From Ottowia sp. oral taxon 894 (lineage in GTDB: Bacteria; Pseudomonadota; Gammaproteobacteria; Burkholderiales; Burkholderiaceae_C), in contig NZ_CP012073.1 in the NCBI RefSeq assembly GCF_001262075.1, positions 434,001 to 498,000 on the forward strand: a stretch of DNA of 64,000 nt, written 5' to 3'. Position numbers and translations under genes: made by a program. A model generated the notes under the pieces. It was not told the DNA's origin, did no database searches, and worked only from the letters and a program-made list of their open reading frames with translations. This document shows positions 1 to 8,770 of this stretch, piece by piece. The first letter of the stretch is position 1. Each line of letters opens with the position of its first letter.

Positions 1-427
1 GTTTTGAAAACCAGCTCATGTGTTCATGTGTTGGAACTGCTTTGGCAAAAGAGAGCTTCCAAAAACAGCGCGCCCGTCTTCACAAGCTCTGGGCGCGCCT
101 CAAGCGCAGAAAGCCTCAAGTCACGAATTGTGACGTATCTATGACATCAAAGCGTAGCCAAATGTCTAAAAAAAGCGAAAAACGTGAACGTTCCCTCAAT
201 CTTCACGCTTTGAGCCGGGCTGGATGGCGCAGTGACGCCACGGAAAAAGCTGCTTTGCCTTGCCAGAAGGCAACCCTGGTTAGGCTTTGCAGAAGCCGCG
301 CGCTTTTCGCGCTTGATTCATGCGGCGTTTTCACGCGGCGCTGTTTGCCAGGCGATGCGCTGCCCGCGCGCCGCATCGCATGATTCGGGCCCTGGCAAGC
401 GGCACAAGCCTGAGCCGCTTTGCGCCT
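1..427. other. Left edge, no gene recognised
   Basis: Open frames exist on both strands here, but none has a recognisable motif, a convincing ribosome binding site or a family-like composition. The stretch lies downstream of the minus-strand thiS gene and may hold decayed sequence or the 3' flank of a gene outside the window. Confidence 0.5.
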
Positions 428-646
428 TCAGCCGCCGACAATGGGCTGAAACAGCATGACCTGATCGCCTTCGCGCAACTGCAAGCTGGCGCGTGCGCTG
501 CGCGGCACAAATTGCGCATTGACGGCCGTGGCAATGCCTTCGGGTGCATGGCCCAGGGCCTGTACCAAGGCTGCCAGCGTGGAGCCGGCAGGCACGCGGT
601 GCGGCTGGCCATCAAGCAAAAGGGTGATTTCGGCAGATGAGGACAT
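428..646 (-). CDS. thiS: ThiS sulfur carrier protein for thiamine synthesis
   Basis: A 72-residue protein with the beta-grasp layout of ThiS. It has an N-terminal ITLLLDGQPHRVPAGSTLAALV strand-loop-helix typical of the family and ends in the diagnostic Gly-Gly (LFQPIVGG). Known role: the C-terminal glycine is adenylated and converted to a thiocarboxylate, which donates sulfur to the thiazole ring made by ThiG. The start was set at the ATG giving 72 residues; the frame stays open upstream through the tRNA-Lys gene, which cannot be coding. No thiG, thiE or thiC is adjacent. The thiO-like gene is about 50 kb away and a MoeB/ThiF homologue about 29 kb away, so the pathway is scattered or continues beyond the left edge. 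Confidence 0.88.
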   Translation of the reverse strand: MSSSAEITLLLDGQPHRVPAGSTLAALVQALGHAPEGIATAVNAQFVPRSARASLQLREGDQVMLFQPIVGG

Positions 647-670
647 GGCAAAACAGCGCCGGATCAAGGC

Positions 671-710
671 AAAGAAAAAGCGCCTGACGCTTTTGGGCTT
701 CAGGCGCTTC
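671..710 (-). terminator. Rho-independent terminator after tRNA-Lys
   Basis: On the minus strand GAAGCGCCTGA pairs with TCAGGCGCTTTTT across a short loop and is followed by TTTTTCTTT. It lies 8 bases past the tRNA-Lys CCA end and before thiS, so it should end the tRNA transcript. Confidence 0.8.
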
Positions 711-717
711 ATGTCTG

Positions 718-793
718 TGGTGGGTCGTGCAGGATTCGAACCTGCGACCAACGGATTAAAAGTCCGCTGCTCTACCGGCTGAGCTAACGACCC
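718..793 (-). tRNA. tRNA-Lys (anticodon TTT)
   Basis: The minus strand folds as a 76-nt tRNA: acceptor GGGTCGT pairs with ACGACCC, the discriminator is A and CCA is encoded. The anticodon loop is CTTTTAA with anticodon TTT, and the T arm has GGTTCGAATCC. A strong terminator follows. Confidence 0.97.
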
Positions 794-847
794 GCCCGCT
801 TCCGCTTCATTGCTGGAAAGCGAAGCGGCGGATTCTAGCACGGCCTT

Positions 848-1660
848 TCAAGTATGCGGATGCTGAAGCGCCCGGCCTTGCGCCAGCCGCTCCAGCATCC
901 AGCCTGCGGCCACCAGGCCGAAGGTCGCGGTCACCGTCACGGCGGAGCCGTAGCCGTGGCAATTCAGATTGCGGTCGTGGCCTGGCTGCGGGCCGCAGGC
1001 CGCAGGCCTTGTCACTGCTTCGCGGCTGAAGACCACGTGCAGGCCGCTGCGCGCCTGCCGGTCTTTGCCGTCTTTACCGCCCTTGGTCATGCTGCCCGTT
1101 TGCCGCAGGCGGGCGCGCAGGGCGGCCATCAGCGGGTCGTGCGTGACTTCGGCCAGATCGGCAATTTCCACGCGCTCGCCCTGGCGCTTGCCGCCAGCCG
1201 CGCCACAAGTGATGAAGAGCGCGCGTGTTTTCAGCGCCCAGGCCGCCAGCGCCTGTTTGGCATGCACCTGGTCGCAGGCGTCAATCACGCCGTCCACGGC
1301 GGCGGGCAGCAAGGCCGGCCAGTTGCCGGGGGCCGCAAAGTCTTCCACGCAATGCACCTCGCAGCCGGGGTGTATGAGCGCGATGCGCTGGCGCATAGCC
1401 TCCACTTTGGGCTGGCCCAGCGTGCTGGTGAGGGCGTGAATCTGGCGGTTGACGTTGGACTCGGCCACGTTGTCCAGATCAACCAGCGTGATGGCGCCCA
1501 CGCCGCTGCGCGCCAGCGCTTCCGCCGCCCATGAGCCAACGCCGCCAATGCCTACCACGGCCACGCGCGCCGCGCGAATGCGGGCTGCGCCTTCCGCGCC
1601 GTAAAGCCGCGCCAGGCCGCCAAAGCGGCGTTCCAGATCAGGGGAGTGCTGCTGCGTCAT
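848..1660 (-). CDS. tcdA: TcdA, tRNA threonylcarbamoyladenosine dehydratase
   Basis: A 270-residue E1-like enzyme of the TcdA (YgdL/CsdL) family, which uses ATP to cyclise t6A37 of ANN-decoding tRNAs. Visible signs are the glycine-rich nucleotide motif VVGIGGVGSWAAEALARSG near residues 35-53, LVDLDNVAESNVNRQ, the DACD segment, and the TcdA-like tail CHGYGSAVTVTATFGLVAAG. Length fits the family. The start was placed at MTQQHSPDLERRF, where the family begins; an in-frame ATG six codons upstream is possible. It is distinct from the MoeB/ThiF homologue at 29762, which has zinc-binding CxxC pairs. The gene lies alone, upstream of tRNA-Lys on the same strand. Confidence 0.9.
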   Translation of the reverse strand: MTQQHSPDLERRFGGLARLYGAEGAARIRAARVAVVGIGGVGSWAAEALARSGVGAITLVDLDNVAESNVNRQIHALTSTLGQPKVEAMRQRIALIHPGCEVHCVEDFAAPGNWPALLPAAVDGVIDACDQVHAKQALAAWALKTRALFITCGAAGGKRQGERVEIADLAEVTHDPLMAALRARLRQTGSMTKGGKDGKDRQARSGLHVVFSREAVTRPAACGPQPGHDRNLNCHGYGSAVTVTATFGLVAAGWMLERLAQGRALQHPHT

Positions 1661-1753
1661 GGAGCAGGATGATCGCATGCTCCATGCGGCAGACGGCGGG
1701 CAGAAATGGCAGGCAGCAGCAATGGACGGAGCGGCCTCCGCTTGCTGATTTGC

Positions 1754-1842
1754 ATTGAAAACAGGAGCGGAATAAAGGGGGGCAAAATGCCGTCTTGCGC
1801 AATATCCACTAGGACCTAATGCTACGTTTTCAATAGCTATAT
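1754..1842 (+). repeat. 90-bp interspersed repeat, family A copy 1
   Basis: Plus-oriented copy: left arm ACAGGAGCGGAAT, core CCACTAGGACCTAATGCTA, and a diverged right arm. It lies in the upstream region of tcdA. Confidence 0.8.
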
Positions 1843-1860
1843 TATGGTAGAGGGCCAAGG

Positions 1861-2948
1861 CAGCCCCAACCGTACACCGCCTCAATGCACTGCCCCTGCA
1901 CGCTCAGCTGCTGCAAGCACCGGGCATACAGAGCGGCGTGCGGCCACCCAGCGCCTTTCTCTGACGAGCATTGATCTCATCGGCCACGGCATCGAGCTGC
2001 TCTTGCGTGTAGACGCTCAAATCCGTTCCCCCTGGGAAAGCGCTGATGCAGCAGCCCGCTGGCGTTCTCCTTGCCGCCTCTTGGCCAAGGACTGCGCGGC
2101 TCGCCAAAGTACGCCTTCATACCCGTGCCTCAGCGGCTCGTGACAAGCCATCTCCTGGCCCCTGTCACAGCTCAGGCTCTTTCTCATTGGAGCGGCCATG
2201 CCGCTTGTCGCCGGAGGCTGGCAGCACGCAGCTGTGGCCGGGTTGGGGCGCAGCAGCTTAACCAGCAGAGGACCCAAGGCGTGGCGCGCCCGACCCAAGC
2301 GCCGATGGCGCGGGTGCTGCGGGCGCCTTCAATGCGATCGCCTTCCAGATCGCCTTTTCAGTGGCCCGGCCGCTGGCGCTCATGGACTTTGGGCGGGCGC
2401 ACATGGATGCTCAGCAGGCTCTTGATTTGCCCGCGCCTGTCTTGTCTCCTGGAGCGGGGCCAGCGCGTGGCACGGGCCGTGGGGCGTGGGCCGTTGCGCA
2501 GGCAGGCCAGCAAGGCCTTTTTGAGAGCGCCGCCGGGCTGTGCATAGCGGCAGGAGCAGATGCTTTCGTGTGACACGCGCTTGTGCCTGTCTGAGGGGCG
2601 CCGCCTCTAGAGGTGATCGGCTATTTGCCGGGGTAAGCAGCGCTTGCCGGAGTGAGCAGCACAAAGCAAGTGCTGGCGCGCGCAGGCAAACAGATCGAAC
2701 TGTGGGCACCGCTTCTTGGGGGGCAACTGAACTTGCAACGCCTGAGGCGGCGCATGTGAGCGAAGTGGTTGGCGTAGCCGCAGCCGCCGCTGTGGCGCTG
2801 GATTTCCCCGCTGATGGCACTGGGGCTTGCGCCCCGGCGCCAGGGCATGGCGTTCTGGTTCGCTGATTGGTATGCAGGCTCGGTGGTTCAGGGCCTCTCA
2901 GGGCCTCTCAGTTCCTTGGCAGTGTTGCACTTGGGGATTGGGGGCGCT
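1861..2948 (-). mobile_element. Decayed IS30-family element
   Basis: About 1.09 kb with imperfect terminal inverted repeats: the left end begins CAGCCCCAACCG and the right end, read on the minus strand, begins AGCGCCCCCAATCCCC. The transposase reads on the minus strand but is broken by several frameshifts. Both ends recur fused together at 8526-8720, which is how the boundaries were placed. The right end interrupts an SDR gene. No clear target duplication is visible. Confidence 0.75.
1904..2848 (-). pseudogene. IS30-family transposase remnant
   Basis: Pieces of an IS30 DDE transposase appear in order but in different frames. The helix-turn-helix part gives GASPSAISGEIQRHSGGCGY (near 2800). 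Then come MSHESI and YAQPGGALKKALLACLR (2576 downward), DRRGQI, LSIHVRPPKVHERQRPGHW with the start of the catalytic domain, CDRGQEMACHE around the second catalytic Asp, ENASGLLHQRFPRG, and the tail VYTQEQLDAVADEINARQRK. Several frameshifts separate these blocks, so no active transposase can be made. Family membership is based on the characteristic RPPEV...PGHWEGD, DRGxEMxCHE and NxRPRKxL blocks. Confidence 0.85.
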
Positions 2949-3605
2949 GAGACTTGCGGGCAATTTGGCCATTCTGTTTGTGCGCTGGCAGGGACCTGGT
3001 TTTGCTGAGCCTGGCGGATTTTGTCCACATACTGGCCAGTTTTCTGGGCTGCGCTGGCCAGGGTGCCGGCCAAGCGGTCGGTATCGAATTTGCCCGGCAG
3101 CAGGCTGTTTAGCGTGACGCCGCGTGCGGCAAATTCGGGGTTGTACGCCAGAGCGGCGACAAAACCCGTCAGCCCCGAGCGCACGCTGTTGGACGGGGCC
3201 AGGATGTCGATGGACGCTTTGACTGCGCTGGAGGCGACATTGACGATGCGGCCAAAGCCGCGCTATGCCATGTCGGTGATGCTGGCACGAATCAGCTCGA
3301 TGGGAATGAGCATGTTGGCCTGCACCGCCTGTTGCCAGGCAGCGGTGTCGAACTGGCGGAAATCGTCCGGTGGCGGGCCGCCTGCATTAGGTGCCGCGAT
3401 GCCGAAGTCCTGCCGCGCGGCAAAGACGGCGGCATGCCTCTGCCCGATGGTGATGTCTGCCGCGACAGGCGGCACGCGCCCGTCCGCCGAAGGCCGCCAC
3501 GACTACGTTCACCCTTCACGCACCAGCGCCTGCGCACAACCCAGGCCCGGCCAGACCCAGCCCTTTGTTGGCTCCGCACACGAGCGCCCATTTGCCCGCC
3601 AGCAT
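2949..3605 (-). pseudogene. Short-chain dehydrogenase, frameshifted and truncated
   Basis: The minus strand encodes a classical SDR in pieces. MLAGKWALVCGANKGLGL carries the Gly-rich cofactor motif at the start (3605). After a frameshift come ADITI and AAPNAGGPPPDDF (the NAG block), an in-frame stop after ITDMA, then GRIVNVASSAVKA with the catalytic Ser region and GFVAALAYNPEFAARGVTLNSLLPGKFDT. The usual Tyr-xxx-Lys site is not clear. The C-terminal 30-40 residues are missing because the IS30 element begins there. Substrate unknown. Confidence 0.8.
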
Positions 3606-4045
3606 CGCATTTGCGCTCCCTGTTCCTTTCCAGCCATTGCCTGTTTGCGGGTCTTTCAGATTCAGCGCCCGCCACAGCGGCCCCAGCATCCAGACATCGC
3701 CCGCAGCACGGGTTCCCAGAAAGCGAAGGTCTGGCACGCGAGCCGACCGGAGCGTTGCTGCGACCTTGGGCGCAGCCTGGCGTCTCAATCAGGCAATCGA
3801 CGTCAGCACCGGGTTCGAACCGACCCAACGGCGTGGCCGGGATGCAGCGGCATGCAAACCACGTCACCTGGCAGATGCGCCCCGACACGCGTTTGGCAAA
3901 TACGGCTTGATAAACGCTGCAAGTAATCGATCCGCCATGCCTCTGATCACTTGCCACTGCCCAAACAGGCGCGGAAACGTCGAAATTGGGCCGCGCGGGC
4001 GTGGCGAGCGGATGCTGCCGCGCTTTCGGGCTGCGCCTGGGTCAC
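3606..4045. other. Gap, probably decayed coding sequence
   Basis: No intact gene is visible between the SDR remnant and the next repeat. The minus strand just upstream of the SDR start reads RVPDLRFLGTRAAGDVWMLG, which looks protein-like, but I cannot assign it to a family. Confidence 0.4.
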
Positions 4046-4133
4046 CTAAAACAAGAGCGAATCCAGGCACCGAAAAGCGGGATCAGCGCAGGCTGATCTA
4101 GGGCATCGCGCTACGAATAAAGGAGCAAAATAA
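4046..4133 (+). repeat. 90-bp interspersed repeat, family A copy 2
   Basis: Plus-oriented and diverged: left arm AAACAAGAGCGAATCCAGG, core CTAGGGCATCGCGCTA, right arm GAATAAAGGAGCAAAATAA. It lies inside the decayed island. Confidence 0.75.
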
Positions 4134-4417
4134 CACCCTACATTCGAGTCTGCCCGCCCTGTCTGCCGCTCCGTGTTTGCCGCGCTTTGTCTCTTGCGCG
4201 CTGGATTGCCTGCGCCCGGCCAGTCTGGCCCGGGATTTTTGCGCTCATTTGCGCGCAGCTTCTACGCAAATGGGTGAGCTGACGCGGAAGGGGTAAAGCA
4301 GGCAAAGCGCGCGAGACGGCTGGGCGCTGCAAGTAACAGCGAAAGCGCTGGTTTTGTCAGGGGTGGCGGCTTCCCGAGTCCCAGAGGGCCAAGGTTGGCG
4401 GTGCTTTAAAGGATTGT

Positions 4418-4648
4418 TCAAAGCCGTCTGTTTGCCAGAGCAAAAAGCGCTGCTTCAGGCGCTTTGGGGCTTGGCGAATCTTGAATCTTCAATGGGCCGC
4501 ACGGGCCAACAAGAGCGATGGCGCGGCCTGCGGGCAGGGTAAAGCCGATGTCTTCCAGCACGCTGCGGGTGGCCCAGGCGTGGTTCAGTTGCCTGACGGC
4601 GAGGGCGGCTTCAGGCGCGGGTGCGGGTGTAGACACGGGGGCCGTCAT
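4418..4648 (-). pseudogene. ABC transporter ATPase, N-terminal fragment
   Basis: Starts with an ATG overlapping the permease stop (ATGA arrangement) and reads AALAVRQLNHAWATRSVLEDIGFTL then GRAIALVGPCG, the beginning of a Walker A site. Homology stops inside Walker A (about 4490) and the frame ends after unrelated residues, so no Walker B or signature motif exists. The remnant belongs to the nitrate/sulfonate/taurine importer ATPase type, judging from its permease partner. Confidence 0.75.
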
Positions 4649-5154
4649 GCCAGCCCTTCCCGGCGCGCGCCCGCTTCGCGCCAGCGCTCGATTTCGCGCT
4701 TGACAGGCTCCAGCAGCAAATATTCCAGCGCCAGCAGCAACAGCACGACGGCGCCGATCCAGGCCAGGGTGGCGGGCATGTCGAGCTGGGCGCGGCTGGA
4801 GGCCAGGGCCGCGCCCACGCCGTCGGATGAAGCCAGCAGCTCGGCCATGACGACCACGCGCCAGGAGCTGCCCAGCGCCACGATCCAGGCCGGAAAGAGG
4901 TAGGAGATGACGTGGGGCAGATAGATGTCGGTCACGCGCATGTGCCAGGGCAAGGCGAAAACTTGCGAGAGATCGCGCCAGCGCTGCTCCAGCGTGCGCG
5001 CGCCCTGCATGCCGCCCGCGAAAACAACGGGAAAGCTGGCGATGAAGACGGTGAAAACGGGCGTGCCGTCGCCCGTGCCGAACCAGAGCATGGCCAGCAC
5101 CAGCCAGGCGATGGGCGGCGTGCCCAGCAGCACCGTGATCCAAGGGCGGGCCAT
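4645..5154 (-). pseudogene. ABC transporter permease, C-terminal two thirds
   Basis: 169 residues matching the C-terminal part of SsuC/TauC-type permeases: TPPIAWLVLAMLWFGTGDG, the cytoplasmic EAA-like loop region (ARTLEQRWRDLSQVFALP), WIVALGSSWRVVVMAELLASSDGVG, and LLALEYLLLEPVKREIERWREAG. The usual first 80-90 residues and membrane helices are missing. The ATG directly overlaps the stop of an upstream fragment ending FLQVMNLTQE (TAAATGG), suggesting a deletion joined two genes of the same importer. With the ATPase cut at Walker A, the system cannot work. Confidence 0.75.
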
Positions 5155-5350
5155 TTACTCTTGCGTCAGGTTCATCACCTGCAAAAAAGCCAGCGCCGCA
5201 GGCAGGGGGCGGTCTGCTTGCTATTGGCTTGCTTGCCGTCGCCTGGCGCGCTTAACAGTTCGCCTTGCGTAATGCGCACTTCCGGAAACGGGCGCCACTA
5301 CACGCAGTCGCGATGCGACAGGGGCAGCGCGTGCGGTTAGTGGACGGTGA

Positions 5351-5911
5351 ACATGCCTTACAGCGCCTGCTGAAAATGCGCCTTGTCCAATTCGGATTTC
5401 AGGTCGCGGGTTTCAGGCCGTTTCGCAGCAGCGGTTTGTGGCGTGGAAACAGATCGAAGAAATCGGCGCCGTCCAGCTCCTTTTCGTTCAACCCGGAAAA
5501 AACCACGCCCCAGCCATAGGGAAAACAGCAGCTTGCCCCCTGAAATGTTCCTGCTCATGCGCCAGGGCGGAGCTACCGCCATGAGGTTGACCAGCTCCAT
5601 CGAATCGTCGCGCGCCCGGCGCAGCGGGTTGGCGCTGGTTACCAGACTATGCGGGGTGCGCAGCTGCACGCTGTCTTTGTTGCCACCAACCAGGGCGTCG
5701 CGTCTCCTTGACCTCCAGCGCCAGCAGGCCCTCTGGCGCGGGCTGAAGATGAAGAAGTCAGGCTGTCTGGCCTGGGTTCCTACGGGTATGTCGTGCCAGA
5801 CCAGGCAGTCGTCAGACAGCAGGCGCTTGAGCTGGTGCAGCACCAGCACCCGGCGCTCGCCGGTGTCGCAGCGCCGGTCAACCTTGGCCAGACCTTGTGG
5901 AAAACGGCCAT
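5351..5911 (-). pseudogene. NERD-domain protein (helicase N-terminus), frameshifted
   Basis: The minus strand carries a NERD (nuclease-related) domain in several frames: DTGERRVLVLHQLKRLL, then DDCLVWHDIPVGTQARQPDFFIFSPRQ, the catalytic-strand block GLLALEVKE in another frame, SVQLRTPHSLVTSANPL, and a final WGVVF-type block near 5510. In intact homologues this domain is fused to a UvrD-like helicase; no helicase motif follows here. At least three frameshifts make it nonfunctional. Confidence 0.75.
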
Positions 5912-6471
5912 TTTTCTTCCTCGTTGCAGCGTTTGCTGATGCGTATCTGGCGTGCAGCAGGTTATTGCCTTGGGCGCGCCGCGCCGCTTGGCGCTGCGCA
6001 TGCGCGCGGAAAGTGCAGCAGGATTGTCAAATCAAAAAGGCTATTTCAAAAAGGCCATTTCCGCCCGCTGGACAAGCGCATTCAGCTATGAAAAGATGAG
6101 TAACCGATGCCTTGGCCCGATGGATGCGCTGCCGCGAGCGCACAGCTCTGGGCAAGGGCTGGGCTGGTTGGAGCCAGAAGAGGGCCACGCCCGTGCCAAA
6201 GCTGTCTGTTTGCCGCTGCGACCCACGTTGGGATTGCTGCAAAAAAGAAAGTGCCTGCCACCCGCCAGTGAGGCGATGCGGGCGGTTTTTGCCTGGGCTG
6301 TTCTGGGACTTCTGCGACCTTGCGCTGCCCAATGGCTGTGGCACGTCAGGGCAGGCGCGGCCTGTGGCAAGTGGATACACGCGCCTGAAAGGCTTTGCAC
6401 ATCATGCCGCCGTGCTTGCACAGTCTCCTGGTATAGCGGGCATGTTTTCCATTTATTTGGAGGGAAAAGAA
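5912..6471. other. Gap upstream of toxin-like gene
   Basis: Between the NERD remnant and the gene at 6472 I see no coding region with support. The frame of the downstream gene stays open far upstream, but composition and the lack of a ribosome binding site argue against using it. Confidence 0.45.
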
Positions 6472-7839
6472 ATGGCAACTACTGCCGAAGTGGCGCGAAA
6501 CGTCAGCCAGCGCGTTCATAACGACGGGTTTTTAGGTTTGGGCCGCAATGACAATCTCAAACAAACCGTGCGCGAGCTGAAAGATTTGTCAAAGGATGAA
6601 CGCAATGCGGCCATCGGGCAAATTTCGGATGCAGACCTCAGGGCGCTGGCCGACGATGTCAACGCCAGCGGCCTGTGCGGTGCATCGGGCCTGTCTGCTG
6701 ATGAACGGCGCGATCTGTTCAACACCCTGGCGCAAGGGCTAGACGGCCAGCAGTTGGGCCGCATGGCACAGGCCTTTGACAGCCGACAAGACGTCATAGC
6801 CATAGGACAGGCCGTGGCCCGGCACGCCGATGCCGAAACCAAGCTGGCCTTTATCGAAGAAATGGCGCCGCGCACGGCAAATGGCGACTCTCACACGCAG
6901 GCCTCCCTGGGCACCGTCAGCACTGAGACGGGCGACAAAGAGGCCGAGGCCATTTTGGATGTGCTCAACAGCCTGGGCGGCGATGCCGCATCGTTCAACC
7001 AGGCCATCCAGAAGATGGACGACAAGACCCTGCAGGCCGTAGTGGACGCCGGGCTGAACAAGACCACCACCACCGTTAGCGACCCGGGCGCCGTCACTAC
7101 CAGCGTCAGCTACGACCCGCAGCAGCTGGAAAAACTGCTGGAAGTGGCCAAAGGCAGTGCCGACCCAGCTGTCAAGGCCAGTGTGTTTGCCGCAGCATCT
7201 GAGGGATTGGGCCAGGTGCGCACAGACACGGGCTTTCCTGTGGTCAGCGTTGGCGCCGATAAGGTGGCCCAGTCATTGCAGGGCAAGCTGACACGGCTGA
7301 TGCAAACCGATGCGAGCGGCATCACCGGGCAGCTCAACGCCGCCAAAGGCATCAACGCCAGTACGCAAGAATGGCTGAACCAGCTCAACCCGTGGGGCAA
7401 CATGCGTATGTACAAGCACTACGCTGACAACAGCGGAAAATCCATGACACTGACAGAAATGGGCCTGAGCGTCGACCTGAAGCAGTTGGTGAACCAGGAC
7501 GGCGCCTTCGGCAAAGAAGGCAGCATCCAGGGTCGCTTCATCCAGCAAGTGATTCAAGATCAAGACGATACCCGCTTCAAGAACGCGTACAAATGGGGCG
7601 ATGAGATGGTCTGGGCCATGGGCAGCGGCATGCTCGAGGGCGAGTTCAAGGGCACGGTAGTCAAACAATACGACGGCGCCTACAAGATCACAGGCCACAT
7701 CGAATACCACTACACCGACAGGTTTGAAGACCCCTATGACACCTTCAACTGGGTTTCCGGCTCGTGGGACCCCTTTGGCACGCCTTATGACGTTGAAGAG
7801 CGCTGGACCGTGCCCATTGATGGCGTGTATTCCCAATAA
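6472..7839 (+). CDS. Secreted-toxin-like protein, candidate effector
   Basis: A 455-residue protein. GGAGGG 7 bases before the ATG fixes the start, although the frame is open 120 codons upstream. Residues about 1-230 are helical and hydrophilic (NVSQRVHNDGFLGLGRND, then LSADERRDLFNTLAQGLDGQQLGRMAQAF), a composition I associate with N-terminal regions of secreted or injected effectors. The C-terminal third is different: MYKHYADNSGKSMTLTEMGL, then YKITGHIEYHYTDRFEDPYD and a Trp/Asp-rich end. A Gly-rich HY-x2-SG block followed by a DRxxx-D block resembles C-terminal domains of envelope-acting bacterial toxins, but I cannot name the family. There is no signal peptide, so export would need a dedicated system. 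The next gene, 9 bases away, encodes a membrane-anchored protein that could protect the host. Function is inferred, not shown. Confidence 0.6.
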   Translation: MATTAEVARNVSQRVHNDGFLGLGRNDNLKQTVRELKDLSKDERNAAIGQISDADLRALADDVNASGLCGASGLSADERRDLFNTLAQGLDGQQLGRMAQAFDSRQDVIAIGQAVARHADAETKLAFIEEMAPRTANGDSHTQASLGTVSTETGDKEAEAILDVLNSLGGDAASFNQAIQKMDDKTLQAVVDAGLNKTTTTVSDPGAVTTSVSYDPQQLEKLLEVAKGSADPAVKASVFAAASEGLGQVRTDTGFPVVSVGADKVAQSLQGKLTRLMQTDASGITGQLNAAKGINASTQEWLNQLNPWGNMRMYKHYADNSGKSMTLTEMGLSVDLKQLVNQDGAFGKEGSIQGRFIQQVIQDQDDTRFKNAYKWGDEMVWAMGSGMLEGEFKGTVVKQYDGAYKITGHIEYHYTDRFEDPYDTFNWVSGSWDPFGTPYDVEERWTVPIDGVYSQ

Positions 7840-7848
7840 GGTGCGTGC

Positions 7849-8442
7849 ATGACGCGAGCGCAGCTGCCCGCTCGGCCTCCCGGTGTCCAACCTCTTGGCA
7901 GCGCCAGCCGGGGGCTGCGCTGCGGCTGCCGTCCGCCCCGCCTGTCAGCGGGCGGGGCGCTGGGCTGGGGCGTGCTGGCGGCGCTTGCGCTGGTATTTCT
8001 GGCCGGTGCGTACCTGCTCAAGCAAACGGTGGGCTACTCGGGCGCGGTGTTAGGCGATCTGCGCGTCAGTCAGCCGTTGTTTTCTGGCGCGCGGGCACCT
8101 TACCGCCTGCAAGTCGGCAGGAAAACCGTGGGCTGGGTCAGCCAGCTGGACAGCTGGTACATCGAGCGCGGCTATGCCTATGGCACCCTGGCATCAGAGC
8201 AGGCCGCAGCAGCGCCCCGGTCGGCCGCTTCCGCAGTCCAGACTTATCAACTGGCCTATTTCCTCTTCGATTGCCGCAGCAATGAATTCAAGCGCTATGA
8301 AAGCGACCGCGCCGCTTTCACGGCTGAGCTGGCCCGGCGCGGCCTGCCATGGCGCAATTTCATGAGCGGCGAAAACATTGTGGGCATGAAATACAACCAA
8401 CGCCGCTTTGACAGCCGCTGCGAGCCAGGCACGCCGCGCTGA
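7849..8442 (+). CDS. Membrane-anchored protein, candidate immunity protein
   Basis: A 197-residue protein starting 9 bases after the preceding stop, so probably co-transcribed and coupled. It has a short basic N-terminus, one clear membrane segment near residues 39-60 (GWGVLAALALVFLAGAYLL) and a soluble C-terminal domain of about 135 residues placed outside the inner membrane by the positive-inside rule. The domain has FLFDCRSNEFKRYESDRAAF and GMKYNQRRFDSRC, with two cysteines that could form a disulfide. I do not recognise a family. The layout suits an immunity protein against a periplasm-acting toxin. A separate envelope role is also possible. Confidence 0.6.
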   Translation: MTRAQLPARPPGVQPLGSASRGLRCGCRPPRLSAGGALGWGVLAALALVFLAGAYLLKQTVGYSGAVLGDLRVSQPLFSGARAPYRLQVGRKTVGWVSQLDSWYIERGYAYGTLASEQAAAAPRSAASAVQTYQLAYFLFDCRSNEFKRYESDRAAFTAELARRGLPWRNFMSGENIVGMKYNQRRFDSRCEPGTPR

Positions 8443-8525
8443 GGCTTCGCACAGCACGGTTTTCATGGCTGGCGAGTCTGCTGGCGCTTTTAAAAGCATA
8501 GCGGCTTTCGGCCGGAAGACGGGGG

Positions 8526-8720
8526 CAGCCCAAACCCCAACCGCATACCGCCTCAATGCACTGCCCCCTGCACGCTCAGCTGCTGCAAGCACTGGGCATA
8601 CAGAGCGGCGTGCGGCCGCCCAGTGCCTTTCTCGCTGATTGGTATGCAGGCTCGTTGGTTCAGGGCCTCTCAGGGCCTCTCAATTTCTTGGCGGTGTTGC
8701 ACTTGGGGATTTGGGGCGCT
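8526..8720. mobile_element. Internally deleted IS30-type element (MITE-like)
   Basis: About 195 bp made only of the two ends of the element at 1861-2948. Positions 8526-8633 match 1861-1961, and from about 8634 the sequence matches 2861-2948, joined at TTTCTCGCTGATTGG. About 900 bp of transposase is missing, with a one- to three-base microhomology at the join. Terminal repeats are CCCAAACCCCAACCGCA and, reversed, CCCCAAATCCCCAAGTGCA. The right end abuts the ilvD terminator. Confidence 0.85.
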
Positions 8721-8723
8721 CAT

Positions 8724-8751
8724 AAAAAACGCGCCTTGAAGGCGCGTTTTT
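8724..8751 (-). terminator. Terminator of ilvD
   Basis: A near-perfect palindrome AACGCGCC-TTGA-GGCGCGTT flanked by A-runs on the left and T-runs on the right. It lies 20 bases past the ilvD stop and could act in both directions. Confidence 0.85.
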
Positions 8752-8770
8752 GCAAGGCTGGCGGGAGCCG

